Shown here: one piece after another, positions 7,867 to 16,912 of the stretch | How the letters are laid out: each line of letters starts with the position of its first letter | How positions within the stretch are numbered: position 1 is the stretch's first letter | Origin: Streptomyces canus | Lineage (GTDB): Bacteria > Actinomycetota > Actinomycetes > Streptomycetales > Streptomycetaceae | Length of the DNA stretch: 64,000 nt | NCBI RefSeq assembly: GCF_030815415.1 | Contig: NZ_JAUSWW010000001.1 | Coordinates: 9,176,001 to 9,240,000, forward strand | Reading direction: 5' to 3' | The notes under the pieces: generated by a model | The model's database searches: none | Told to the model about the DNA's origin: nothing | The model's input: the letters and a program-made list of their open reading frames with translations, nothing else | Made by a program: the position numbers and the translations under genes

Positions 7867-8694
7867 ATGCCAATCGACATGTCGACAAGCCGTCCCGGCA
7901 CCCCCACCACCACGGCCGCCCGACGGCGCCACGACGACGCTCCCGACACCGCGGGGCTCTTTGCCCGCCTGGCCGTCCTGGAGGAAGGCCCCGAGCGGGA
8001 CGCCGTACGCGACGAACTCGTCACCGCCTGGCTGCCCATGGCCCACCGCATCGCCGGCCGCTTCCGCGAGCGCGGCGAGTCCATCGAGGACCTGCGACAG
8101 GTGGCGGCCCTGGGCCTGGTGAAGGCGGTCGACCGATTCGACCCCGAGCGCGGCGCCTTCGAGAGCTACGCCGTGCCGACCATCACGGGCGAGGTCAAGC
8201 GGCACTTCCGCGACCGCATGTGGGCCCTGCGGGTGCCCCGCCGGGTGCAGGAACTCCGCAACAAGGTGCGGGTCGCCCGCCGCGAGCTGACCCAGACGCC
8301 GGGCAGCACCGAACCCACCGTCGCGGACCTCGCCGCCCACACGGGCCTGACGGAGGAGGAGGTCGCCACGGGACTGGAGGCGCTGGAGAGCTTCAGCACG
8401 CTGTCCCTGGACGCCGAACTCTCCTCCGACGAGGACGGATACAGCCTCGCCGACACCCTGGGCGCGGCCGACGCCTCGTTCGAGACCGTGGTCGACCGCG
8501 AATCCGCCAAGGCGGGTCTGCGCCGGCTGCCCGAACGCGACCGCGCCATTCTCTACATGCGCTTCTTCGAGGACATGACACAGAGCCGCATCGCCGACCA
8601 GCTCGGCATCTCCCAGATGCACGTCTCCCGTCTCATCAGCCGCAGTTGCGCCCGTGTGCGCGCCGAGGCGCTGGGAGAACGCGCCGGCGGCTGA
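7867..8694 (+). CDS. RNA polymerase sigma factor, SigB/SigF/SigG subfamily
   Basis: A 275-aa group 3 sigma-70 factor. Region 2 is near residues 45-115, with RQVAALGLVKAVDRFDPERG and YAVPTITGEVKRHFRD. Region 3 is near 125-190, and region 4 near 210-265 has DMTQSRIADQLGISQMHVSRLIS. These blocks are the standard signature of the stress/sporulation SigB/F/G family. ATG 7867 follows TTCAGGAGCG. A second, similar sigma factor lies at 29907-30698. The neighbouring ATP-binding and ANTAR-GAF genes suggest control by partner switching and stress signals. Confidence 0.95.
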   Translation: MPIDMSTSRPGTPTTTAARRRHDDAPDTAGLFARLAVLEEGPERDAVRDELVTAWLPMAHRIAGRFRERGESIEDLRQVAALGLVKAVDRFDPERGAFESYAVPTITGEVKRHFRDRMWALRVPRRVQELRNKVRVARRELTQTPGSTEPTVADLAAHTGLTEEEVATGLEALESFSTLSLDAELSSDEDGYSLADTLGAADASFETVVDRESAKAGLRRLPERDRAILYMRFFEDMTQSRIADQLGISQMHVSRLISRSCARVRAEALGERAGG

Positions 8695-8752
8695 CTGCCC
8701 GAGCCGTGCCCGGGCAGGTGTCTGTTCCGGCGAACCGGAACTGAGGAGCCCT

Positions 8753-9601
8753 ATGACGGACCCCGGACAGACAACCGCGGACGACGGAGCGGACGACGAG
8801 TACCAGCGGCTGCGGGCCGAGGTGCGCGATCTGCGCGCCCGGTCCCGCGCCCACGTCCTGATCGCGGAGGCACAGGGCATGCTGCGCGAGCGGTATGCCC
8901 TGTGCGACGCGGACAGGGCGTTCACGCTGATGCGGCTGGCGTCGCAGCGGTACAACGTCAAGATGCGCACCCTGGCCGAGAGCCTGCTGTCCGCCCCGCG
9001 CCCGGACGCCCGGGAAGCGCTGTGGTTCCCGCGGCGCGCCCGGCTCGCACAGCCCCCCTTGAACTTCCCGGCGGCACGCGAGGTCGGGCCCGGCAACCGC
9101 AGCGCCGTCCTGAAGGCCGTACTGAGCCAGACGCTCGCCGTGGTCGGCACGGACATGGGGAACGTCCAGCTCGTCGACCGGGTCAGGGGCGGCCTGCGTA
9201 TCGAGGAGCACACCGGACACACAGCCGACTTCGTCGACTTCTTCGGCCATGTCGGCGAGGACGGCACGGCCTGTGCGCAGGCGGCGCGCGACGTCGCCCA
9301 GGTCACCGTGCACGATGTCGAGACGGATCCGGTCTTCAGCACCTCCGCCCGCGAGGCGATCCTCGAGGCGGGCAGCCTGGCCTGTCACAGCGTGCCGCTG
9401 ACCACCTCGTCGGGCATCTGCGTGGGCATGGTCTCGGCCCACCTCGACCACACCATCGGGGACCTGACGGCGGCGCAGCTCAAGGTGCTGGAAGTGGTGG
9501 GCGCGCAGGCCGGCCGATGGCTCGCCTGGCACGAGCGCACGGTGGTCCTGGACGCCCTGGAGTACCTGCACGCCCTGGGCAAGGGGCGCGCCCAGCCGTA
9601 G
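8753..9601 (+). CDS. ANTAR and GAF domain signalling protein
   Basis: A 282-aa protein. Residues about 15-75 (EYQRLRAEVRDLRARSRAHV, then AQGMLRERYALCDADRAFTL) form a short coiled coil running into an ANTAR RNA-binding domain. Residues about 105-265 look like a GAF sensor domain (TDMGNVQLVDRVRGGLRIEEH, then SLACHSVPLTTSSG). This order is the reverse of the common GAF-then-ANTAR layout. ATG 8753 has GAGGAG in front; the open frame upstream overlaps the sigma gene. ANTAR domains act by antitermination at paired RNA hexaloops. The target is unknown. Confidence 0.85.
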   Translation: MTDPGQTTADDGADDEYQRLRAEVRDLRARSRAHVLIAEAQGMLRERYALCDADRAFTLMRLASQRYNVKMRTLAESLLSAPRPDAREALWFPRRARLAQPPLNFPAAREVGPGNRSAVLKAVLSQTLAVVGTDMGNVQLVDRVRGGLRIEEHTGHTADFVDFFGHVGEDGTACAQAARDVAQVTVHDVETDPVFSTSAREAILEAGSLACHSVPLTTSSGICVGMVSAHLDHTIGDLTAAQLKVLEVVGAQAGRWLAWHERTVVLDALEYLHALGKGRAQP

Positions 9602-9656
9602 CCCCGTGGGGGTGTGCATGGCTGTGACCGGGGCATTCGGAGTGCGGGAGGTCGAG

Positions 9657-10502
9657 ATGAACTTGACTGTCAGCGCACGGGCCGGCCGGATCGAGGTCGG
9701 GCGTTCGACCCGCCGTTCTGCGACGGAGGGCGCCGCCCGGGCGGGACTCGCCGCACGCGGCGTGATCTATCTGCTGGTCGGCCTGCTGGCCCTGCAGATC
9801 GCCTTCGGCGACGGGAAACGCCAGGCGGACCGAGGCGGCGCGCTCGCCGAGCTGTCGGACAAGCCCTTCGGTGCCGTCCTGCTGTGGGCCCTCGCCATCG
9901 GCCTGGTCTGCATGGCGCTGTGGCGCCTTTCGGAGGTGCTGTTCGGCTCGGTCGGCCCGGACGGACGCAAGGCGAAGAAGCGCCTGCTGGCGCTGGCCCG
10001 CTTCGTGTTCTACAGCTTCGTCGCCTTCTCCGTGCTGTCGTTCGCGACGGGTTCGGGGTCGAGCGGCGGCGGCAGCGGATCGAGTGACAAGCAGTCCAAG
10101 GACGTCACGGCGAAGGTGCTGGACATGCCCGGCGGGCAGTGGATCGTCGGTGTGGCCGGCGTGGGGATCGCCGTCGCCGGTGTGTGGCTCGCGGGCCGGG
10201 CCGTCATGCGCTCCTACCGCGACAAGTTCAAGCTCGGCGAGATGTCGCCCGGGATGCGGCGACTGGTGGACGTGACCGGGGTGGGCGGCGGTGCGGCCCG
10301 CGGGCTGGTGTTCGCGGCCGCCGGTGCCTTCGCCGTACGGGCCGCCGTCGACTACGAACCCGACAAGGCGAAGGGCCTGGACGACACGCTCCGCTCGTTC
10401 GCCGAGACCCCGCTCGGCCCCTGGCTGCTGGCCCTGGTGGCGGTCGGCCTGGTGCTGTTCGGCCTGTTCTCCTTCGCGATGGCCCGCTGGCGCAGGGTGT
10501 GA
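9657..10502 (+). CDS. DUF1206 domain integral membrane protein
   Basis: A 281-aa membrane protein with three internal repeats of a two-helix unit, each opening with a pattern like ARAGLAARGVIYLLVGLLAL and ending near a conserved GKxxx(A/G)L-type loop. That is the layout of DUF1206, giving six transmembrane segments. A glycine/serine-rich linker (GSGSSGGGSGSSDKQ) separates repeats 1 and 2. ATG 9657 is chosen over upstream starts because GGGAGG sits five bases before it. The function is not known. It directly follows the sigma factor and ANTAR-GAF genes. Confidence 0.88.
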   Translation: MNLTVSARAGRIEVGRSTRRSATEGAARAGLAARGVIYLLVGLLALQIAFGDGKRQADRGGALAELSDKPFGAVLLWALAIGLVCMALWRLSEVLFGSVGPDGRKAKKRLLALARFVFYSFVAFSVLSFATGSGSSGGGSGSSDKQSKDVTAKVLDMPGGQWIVGVAGVGIAVAGVWLAGRAVMRSYRDKFKLGEMSPGMRRLVDVTGVGGGAARGLVFAAAGAFAVRAAVDYEPDKAKGLDDTLRSFAETPLGPWLLALVAVGLVLFGLFSFAMARWRRV

Positions 10503-10514
10503 GCCGCCCCGGCG

Positions 10515-12800
10515 TCAGCCCTTCGGCCGCGCCACCGGTACCCGCAGCGGCCGGGCCAGCCCCACCACACCCTCGTCCAGCCGCTGGAGATGCCGCAGCA
10601 CCCGGTCGGTGACCCGCCCGAAGCGCGGCGACCCGGGGACGGCGGACTCCAGCAGGGCGGCGATGCTCGGCCCCGTCTCGACCTCGTCGGTGGACCGCGC
10701 GTCCGCCACGTGTGCCGCGGTCGCACCGATGTTGCGCAGAATGCGCCGCCCCGCCCCACGCAGCCGGGGATCCGCCGCGATCGACGGGTGGGTGGGCAGC
10801 AGTTCGGCCGTGGCGGCCAGGGAACGCGCGTGGTACGCACAGGTCTCCAGCAGCGCGACGACGTACCGCGCGGTGTCCCGCCGGGCCCGCAGCGGGGTGA
10901 CGGGATGGGTGAGGGGCCGGGTGGCGGCCCGCAGGTCGGCCAGCGCCTGGTCCAGGTCACGGGCTTTGTCGAGGAGCTCGGCCGGAGGCCCGCCGCTGAG
11001 CTGGTCCACCGCCGTCTCGGTGACGTCCGCGAGCCGGTCCAGCACCTCGACGAGCAGGTCGTTCGTCCGGCGGTCCGTGCGCACCGGCAGCACCAGCGCC
11101 GCCGCGAGGACCCCGCACGCCGCGCCGAGTGCCGTCTCCTCCACCCGCAGCACCAGTACGGACAGGCTGTACGTGTGCAGCAGGGTGTACAGCACGCCCA
11201 GCGCGGCGGTGACGAAGAACGACATCAGCGTGTACGAAAGGGGCGCCGTGTAGAACATCAGGAAGACGCAGACCAGGACCACCGCGAACGCCGTCCAGGT
11301 GTGGTGGCCGACCAGCCCCGCCAGCCCGACGCCGGCCACCACCCCGAGCACGGTGCCCAGGAGCCGCCGGTAGCCCTTGACCAGGATCTCGCCCGTGGAG
11401 GCGGTGTTGATGAACACGATCCAGCAGGTCAGCACCGCCCAGTACCAGCGCTGACTGGACAGCAGCTCACCGCCCACCATGGCCAGCGACGACCCCACCG
11501 CGACCTGCACGGCCGCCCGTGTCGTGGGCCGCCGCAACCCCGCGGGCTCCTCCTGCGCAGGCTCCTCACCGGCGTCGATGGCCGCGTCCTCGGCGTCCAG
11601 TTCCTCGCGCGAACGGGTCGTGGCCGGGCTGTCGTCGGACTCGTCCTGCGGCCCGTCGAGCGCGATCCGCAGCCCCAGCACCGCGCGGGCCGCCTCACCG
11701 ATGCCCCGGAAGACGTCCTGGACGGCCGGTGGCGCCGTCGGCAGGTTCTCCTCGTCCCGGTAGCCCAGCAGCCGGTTGCGCACATGCGAGAGCCCCGTGC
11801 CGGGCTGTGTGGAGACCGGCCGCAGGACGAGCAGCCGCAGCGCCTCCAGGTCGCGCCGCACGGTGTCGGTCGCCCTGTCCCGCACGGGCAGCGTCCCGGC
11901 CCGCGGAACGGGCGCGCCCGGCAGATGCAGGGTCAGTGTGTCCGCCCGTTCGGCGCTGCGCGCGGTCAGCAGCAACAGGCCGAGCCGCTCGGCGGCGACC
12001 TCGGCGTCCGCGACGCGCCGCTGCACGAGCCGCGCCATCGCCTCGTCGGCGGTCCCCTCCTCCAGCCGGCCCTGGATCATCAATGCCGTCTCGTGCAGCC
12101 GGGCCGTGCCGTCGCGCACATGCTCCAGAGCCTTCTCCACCTCCTCGGGGCCCGCCGCGTCCAGCAGTTCCAGCTGTGTCGCCACCAGCTGGGCCAGCCT
12201 GGCCCGGAAGGCATCCCGCAGCCGATCCAGCATCCCGGTGGGCGTCTCGGGCACGAGCGCGAAGCGCGCCACGGCACTGGCCAGGAAGGCGACGACGAGC
12301 GTGCCGTAGAGCTGGGGCAACACGGAGACGGTGGCGCCGACGAACAGGGACGCGAAATAGACCTGGAACCCGATCATTCCGAGCGCGGTGCCCCGGTCGC
12401 CGTACCGGCGCCCGTAGACGGCGCAGAAGATCAACGCGACGAAGACCAGGTCGCCGACCACCACATGGGAGCGCAGCAGGGCGGCGAGGGTGACGGCGGC
12501 CAGCGCCACCGGCAGGCCCAGTGCGAGGGTGACGGCCTGCCGGGCGCGCTGTTTCTCCCGGATCGCGAAGGTGGCGACCATGGCCGCGATCGCCCCGGCC
12601 ACCAGATGGGGCACCTGGGCCCCCAGCAGACCGAGCACGGCCAGCGTGAGCGCGATGGCGCCCACCGTCCGCAGCCCGGCCGCCAGTCGCAGCAGCCCGG
12701 GGTCGGACGCGGCCACCAGATCCCGCAGCCGCGCCCGCCCCGGACGACCCGCCTCTCGCACCCCGGGCGGACTACTCCTGACGGTCCGTCCCCTCGACAT
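10515..12800 (-). CDS. FUSC-family (aromatic acid exporter-like) membrane protein
   Basis: A protein of up to 761 aa with the FUSC layout: an N-terminal block of about six helices (GLRTVGAIALTLAVLGLLGA onward), a long cytoplasmic helical region, then a second block (AVQVAVGSSLAMVGGELLSS, WAVLTCWIVFINTASTGEIL) followed by a helical tail. Relatives export aromatic acids or are of unknown role. The start is uncertain: ATG 12800 overlaps the preceding NADH dehydrogenase gene by 29 bp, while GTG 12761 lies 13 bases after a CAGGAG that overlaps the dehydrogenase stop. Both imply translational coupling. Confidence 0.85.
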   Translation of the reverse strand: MSRGRTVRSSPPGVREAGRPGRARLRDLVAASDPGLLRLAAGLRTVGAIALTLAVLGLLGAQVPHLVAGAIAAMVATFAIREKQRARQAVTLALGLPVALAAVTLAALLRSHVVVGDLVFVALIFCAVYGRRYGDRGTALGMIGFQVYFASLFVGATVSVLPQLYGTLVVAFLASAVARFALVPETPTGMLDRLRDAFRARLAQLVATQLELLDAAGPEEVEKALEHVRDGTARLHETALMIQGRLEEGTADEAMARLVQRRVADAEVAAERLGLLLLTARSAERADTLTLHLPGAPVPRAGTLPVRDRATDTVRRDLEALRLLVLRPVSTQPGTGLSHVRNRLLGYRDEENLPTAPPAVQDVFRGIGEAARAVLGLRIALDGPQDESDDSPATTRSREELDAEDAAIDAGEEPAQEEPAGLRRPTTRAAVQVAVGSSLAMVGGELLSSQRWYWAVLTCWIVFINTASTGEILVKGYRRLLGTVLGVVAGVGLAGLVGHHTWTAFAVVLVCVFLMFYTAPLSYTLMSFFVTAALGVLYTLLHTYSLSVLVLRVEETALGAACGVLAAALVLPVRTDRRTNDLLVEVLDRLADVTETAVDQLSGGPPAELLDKARDLDQALADLRAATRPLTHPVTPLRARRDTARYVVALLETCAYHARSLAATAELLPTHPSIAADPRLRGAGRRILRNIGATAAHVADARSTDEVETGPSIAALLESAVPGSPRFGRVTDRVLRHLQRLDEGVVGLARPLRVPVARPKG

Positions 12801-14136
12801 GCGCCTGGATCTGCTCCGGCGTCAGATACGCGTTGGTGTACTCGAAGTCGTGGAGCTTGGCGGCCTTGCGGGCCTGGAAGCCGGTGCGCACGAAATCGTC
12901 GCCCGCGAGGGCGTTGAGCGTCCAGTTGGTCGCGACGCGCACCTTGGCGACGTTGGTGCGCAGCGCCGCCCAGTGGTAGCCGCGGGCCGCGGCCTGGGCG
13001 GGCAGACCGCGCAGCTCGATACCGAGGGGCTTGGACACGGCGTCCTTGCCGCCGAGGTCGACGACGAGTCCGAGGTCCTTGTGGCGGTACGGCGTCGTCG
13101 ACTGCCCCCGCAGGGTGGCGATGACGTTGTCGGCGACATGCTTGCCCTGCCGCATCGCGTGCTGGGCCGTGGGCGGGCAGACCGCGCCCTCCTCGCCCTT
13201 GGCCTCGTCGGGCACCGCGGCCGAGTCACCGAGCGCGAACACCCCGTCGTGGCCGGGCAGGTTCATGTCGGCGGTGACCGCGAGCCGCCCCCGGACCGTC
13301 TCCGCGCCAAGCGTCGCGATGAGCGGGCTCGCGACCACGCCGGCGGTCCAGATCAGGGTGCGGGTGGGGACCACCCGGCCGTCGGTGAAGGTGACCTCCT
13401 CGGGGCCCGCCTTGGCGATGGAGGTGCCCAGCGAGATCTCGATGCCGCGCTTGGTGAGGATCCGCTGCGCGGTGCTGCCCAGCTTGTCGCCCAGCTCGGG
13501 CATCAGCTTGGGCGCGATGTCGATCAGGTGCCATTTGATGAGCCCCGGATCGATGCGCGGGTAACGCTTGACGGCGGCGTGGGTGAGCTTCTGCAGACAG
13601 GCGGCGGTCTCGGTGCCCGCGTACCCGCCGCCGACGACCACGAACTGCAGCCTCGAGGCACGTTCGGCCTCGTCCTGGCTGGCGTCGGCGAGGTCGAGCT
13701 GCGCGATGACGTGGTCACGGACATAGGCGGCCTCGGCGAGGGTCTTCATGCCGAACGCGTGGTCGGTGAGACCGGGGATGTCGAAGGTGCGGGTGACGCT
13801 GCCGGGGGCCAGCACGATGTAGTCGTACGGCTCGTCGACGATCTCATCGGTGATGGTGCGGATGACGCAGACCTTGGACTTGAGATCCACGCCGATCGCG
13901 CCGCCCGGGATGATCCGGGTGCGGTACTTCTTGCTGCGGCGCAGCGAGACGGCGATCGACTGGGGCGTCAGCACCCCGGAGGCGACCTGGGGGAGCAGCG
14001 GAAGATAGAGCTGGTAGGCGAACGGCGTCACCAAGGTGACGTCGGCCTCGTCGAGGGCGAGTTTGCGTTCCAGCCGACGAACGCATTCCACGCCGGCGAA
14101 GCCTGCGCCAACCACCAGGATCCTGGGTCGTGTCAC
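12772..14136 (-). CDS. Type II NADH dehydrogenase (NAD(P)/FAD-dependent oxidoreductase)
   Basis: A 454-aa flavoprotein that passes electrons from NADH to quinone without pumping protons. The FAD Rossmann motif is at the N terminus (ILVVGAGFAGVECVRRLE), the NADH motif is in the middle (FVVVGGGYAGTE), and FALGDSAAV is the C-terminal FAD-contacting block. AVCPPTAQHAMRQGKHVADN is typical of NDH-2. GTG 14136 is chosen because AAGGGA precedes it and the FAD motif then begins at residue 5. The C-terminal region would be the membrane-anchoring part. It is followed by the overlapping FUSC gene. Confidence 0.9.
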   Translation of the reverse strand: MTRPRILVVGAGFAGVECVRRLERKLALDEADVTLVTPFAYQLYLPLLPQVASGVLTPQSIAVSLRRSKKYRTRIIPGGAIGVDLKSKVCVIRTITDEIVDEPYDYIVLAPGSVTRTFDIPGLTDHAFGMKTLAEAAYVRDHVIAQLDLADASQDEAERASRLQFVVVGGGYAGTETAACLQKLTHAAVKRYPRIDPGLIKWHLIDIAPKLMPELGDKLGSTAQRILTKRGIEISLGTSIAKAGPEEVTFTDGRVVPTRTLIWTAGVVASPLIATLGAETVRGRLAVTADMNLPGHDGVFALGDSAAVPDEAKGEEGAVCPPTAQHAMRQGKHVADNVIATLRGQSTTPYRHKDLGLVVDLGGKDAVSKPLGIELRGLPAQAAARGYHWAALRTNVAKVRVATNWTLNALAGDDFVRTGFQARKAAKLHDFEYTNAYLTPEQIQAHVEGTDRQE

Positions 14137-14335
14137 GGTCTTTCTTCCCTTCTGCGGCTCCGGCGGTCCGAGTCGGACGCCGTTCGCCTGCCCTGGATCT
14201 CCGCTTCGCAACATCGATCCCACCGTGCCTCATGCCGTTCCGCCAGCCGGGCGCGGCAGGCAGACGAACGCGTCGTGGACCACCATGCCCGTCACGGTGC
14301 GCCCGCGCACCGGCTGCGAGTGAATGTCGTGTGTC

Positions 14336-14740
14336 TCACCAGGGCAGAAACACGTGCACGTCCTTGCCGCCGCCCTCCGTCACCACACTCACCTGGTCGC
14401 ACAGGGCGTGGATCAGATGCCAGCCGACACCGCCACCGCCGGTTCTCGGGTGAAACGAACGCGGGGCCGGCGGGGTGGGATTCGTGTCGTGCAGCGTCAC
14501 ATGGACACCGTCGAAGGTGCGGCGCATGGACAGGTCGAAGGGGCCCGGGGCGAACTGGACGGCGTTGGCGGCCAGCTCCGTGACGACGAGCAGGATGTCG
14601 TCCCAGTGCTCGGGCGTTGTGGGCGGCGAGGCCTGCGCGAGCCCGTACAGGAACTCGTCCGCGTCGATCCGCGCAGCTGTGACGCTCTGCGGCTCACCCG
14701 CAAAACTCGTGGTGCGGCTCGGGATCTCCACGGAGGCCAA
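14336..14740 (-). CDS. ATP-binding protein, anti-sigma factor kinase-like (HATPase_c_2)
   Basis: A protein of about 134 aa with a GHKL ATPase fold. The N box is ILLVVTELAANAVQFAPGPF, the G1 box VTLHDTNPT and the G2-like stretch GGGGVGWHLI. Start assignment is uncertain: TTG 14740 has AGGAAG at good spacing, a GTG lies three codons later, and a longer frame runs to 14797. Like the product of 7256-7675 it is probably a serine kinase/anti-sigma-type regulator. No sigma or anti-anti-sigma gene adjoins it, so its partner lies elsewhere. Confidence 0.82.
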   Translation of the reverse strand: MASVEIPSRTTSFAGEPQSVTAARIDADEFLYGLAQASPPTTPEHWDDILLVVTELAANAVQFAPGPFDLSMRRTFDGVHVTLHDTNPTPPAPRSFHPRTGGGGVGWHLIHALCDQVSVVTEGGGKDVHVFLPW

Positions 14741-14853
14741 TGGTGCTTCCTGCCTGGTCGTGTGTCGGTCCTGTACGGCGCTCCTCGTGGGCGCCACTTC
14801 TGCGAGTTCCCGGGGGCGCTGAGGTCAATCGGACTCCCGGGACCCGAACCGGG

Positions 14854-16758
14854 TCACCGGAACACGTTGTCCGAGTCGTCCCAGCCCGTGACCTCGTCCG
14901 CGAGCTGCTGTCGCGGGGCGCGCGAGCGTGCCTGGTACATCGCGTCGATCTCGAACGCGTAGTGCTCGACGATCGCGTCCCGGCGCAGCTTCATCGACGG
15001 CGTGAGCAGCGTACTGGTCCGGTCGAAGGACTCCGGCAGAACCCGGAACACGCGGATGGACTCCGAACGGGAGACGGAACTGTTCGCCGCGGCCACCGCG
15101 CGCCCGATCTCCTCCCGCAGCGCGTTCTCCTCGCGCGCCTCCCGGCTCGGTGCGTCACCCGGCATCGCGAGCCCGCCGCGCCAGTGCGCGAGGAAATCCG
15201 GGTCCAGTGTGATCAGGGCACCCACACAGGGCCGGTTGTCACCCACGATGACCGCCTGATGGATGAGCGGATGCATACGCAGCCGCTGCTCCAGGAAGGC
15301 CGGCGCCACGCTCTTGCCGCCACTGGTGATGATGACGTCCTTCTTGCGGCCGGTGATCGTGAGATAGCCCTCGGGGTCCAGCTGCCCGAGGTCGCCCGTG
15401 GCCAGCCATCCGCTGCCCAGCGCGGCCCGGGTGGCGGCCTCGTCGTTGACGTATCCCTGGAAGACCGAAGGACCGTGCACCAGGATCTCCCCGTCGGCGG
15501 CCAGCCGGATCTCCGTGCCCGGCAGGGGCCGGCCGACCGTGCCCGACTTCTCCCGGCCCACGGGCTGTGCCGTGACGCCGCCGCTCGTCTCCGTCAGCCC
15601 GTAGGCGTCGTTCACGTAGATGCCGATGCCCTCGTAGAACAGGCAGAGTTCGCGGCCCAGTGGTGACCCGCCCGAGGCCGCGCGGAGCACGCGGCCACCG
15701 AGTGCGGCCCGCAGTCTGCGGTACACCGTCCGCTCGTACAGCGCGTGCTGGAGCCGCAGATCCAGGCCGGGACCCGGTCCCAGTCCCAGCCGATGGCGTT
15801 CGACGGCCGCCGCGAAGTCCCGTGCCGTCTCCGCGGCCCGCTCGAACAGGGCGCCGCGGCCCGCCTGCTGGGCCATCCGCAGGAAGTTCTTGTAGATCTT
15901 CTCGAAGAGCGAGGGCACGCCGCAGAAGTAGGTGGGCCGGAAGGAGAGCAGGGACGCCGACAACGTCTCGGAGTTCAGATCGGGCTCGTGGGCCATCACC
16001 AGACTGCCGCGGATGCACAGGCTCTGCACCAGCAGGCCGTACACATGGGAGAAGGGCAGGAAGGCGAGGACCGAGCCCTGCCCGCCCGGTGGCACCACCG
16101 TGTGGCCCCACCCCTCCAGCAGGATGTCGCAGGCGCTCGCCAGACCTCGGTGGCTCACCGCGCAGCCCAGCGGGCGGCCCGTGGTGCCGGAGGTGTAGAC
16201 GACGGCCGCGGTGGAGTCCGGCATCACGATGCGGCGCAGCGACTCGATCGTGGTGAGCGGGATGAACTCGCCCCGCTTCACGAGCTGTTCCAGTGACCCG
16301 TCGTCCAACTGCCAGACGTGGCGCAGCCGCGGCAGTGACGCGCACACCGAGCCGACCGTCATCACGCTCTGTTCGTCCTCGACGATCACACCGACACAGT
16401 CCGCGTCCCGCAGGATCCAGGCGACCTGATCGCGTGACGAGGTCGGGTAGATGGGCACGACCTCGGCGCCGACCGCCCACAGCGCATGGCTGAGAACCGT
16501 CCACTCGTACCGGGTGCGCGCCATGATCGCGACGCGGTTGCCGGGGGCGATCCCGGAGGCGACCAGGCCCTTGGCGAGGTCGACGACTTGGTCCCGCACC
16601 TCCACGGCGGTCACCTCCGCCCAGGTCGTGGCGGAGGGGTCGGGACGGCGCGCGAGCATCGCCTGGGTGGGGTTGCGGGCGGCCGTCTCGAAGACGCTGT
16701 CGGCGAGTCCGCCCGTCAGCGGCGAGACGGACGGGGGAGCGAGGGCGAGGTCGCGCAT
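14854..16758 (-). CDS. AMP-dependent long-chain fatty acid-CoA ligase
   Basis: A 634-aa acyl-adenylate-forming enzyme. The P-loop-like motif AVVYTSGTTGRPLG (about 184-197), the adenine-binding motif NDAYGLTETSGG and the late motif GWLATGDLGQLDPEGYLTITGR, with GRKKDVI behind it, are those of FAA1-type long-chain acyl-CoA synthetases. It would activate fatty acids with ATP and CoA at the membrane. It starts at ATG 16758 behind AGGAGC. A hairpin with 8-bp arms lies in the leader region at 16790-16815. It is a single gene rather than part of a biosynthetic cluster. Confidence 0.92.
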   Translation of the reverse strand: MRDLALAPPSVSPLTGGLADSVFETAARNPTQAMLARRPDPSATTWAEVTAVEVRDQVVDLAKGLVASGIAPGNRVAIMARTRYEWTVLSHALWAVGAEVVPIYPTSSRDQVAWILRDADCVGVIVEDEQSVMTVGSVCASLPRLRHVWQLDDGSLEQLVKRGEFIPLTTIESLRRIVMPDSTAAVVYTSGTTGRPLGCAVSHRGLASACDILLEGWGHTVVPPGGQGSVLAFLPFSHVYGLLVQSLCIRGSLVMAHEPDLNSETLSASLLSFRPTYFCGVPSLFEKIYKNFLRMAQQAGRGALFERAAETARDFAAAVERHRLGLGPGPGLDLRLQHALYERTVYRRLRAALGGRVLRAASGGSPLGRELCLFYEGIGIYVNDAYGLTETSGGVTAQPVGREKSGTVGRPLPGTEIRLAADGEILVHGPSVFQGYVNDEAATRAALGSGWLATGDLGQLDPEGYLTITGRKKDVIITSGGKSVAPAFLEQRLRMHPLIHQAVIVGDNRPCVGALITLDPDFLAHWRGGLAMPGDAPSREAREENALREEIGRAVAAANSSVSRSESIRVFRVLPESFDRTSTLLTPSMKLRRDAIVEHYAFEIDAMYQARSRAPRQQLADEVTGWDDSDNVFR

Positions 16759-16789
16759 GCGCTGCTCCTGATGTGTACGGGGTGTGACT

Positions 16790-16815
16790 CCGCCGATGAG
16801 AACTGTTATCGGCGG
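16790..16815. repeat. Hairpin with 8-bp arms upstream of the acyl-CoA ligase
   Basis: CCGCCGAT and ATCGGCGG are perfectly complementary across a 10-base loop. The element sits between the acyl-CoA ligase start (16758) and the carboxylate-amine ligase stop (16913). There is no T-tract on either side. It could be a terminator for the upstream gene, an operator, or a leader structure. Confidence 0.45.
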
Positions 16816-16912
16816 TGCCCGAATCTAGCCGAGGTCAGCGCGTTCGATGCAGGTATTCGACAACTGGTTTCGACGTGATCCTCTCGGAGGGGGCGGGAAC
16901 CCGCGGACCGCG

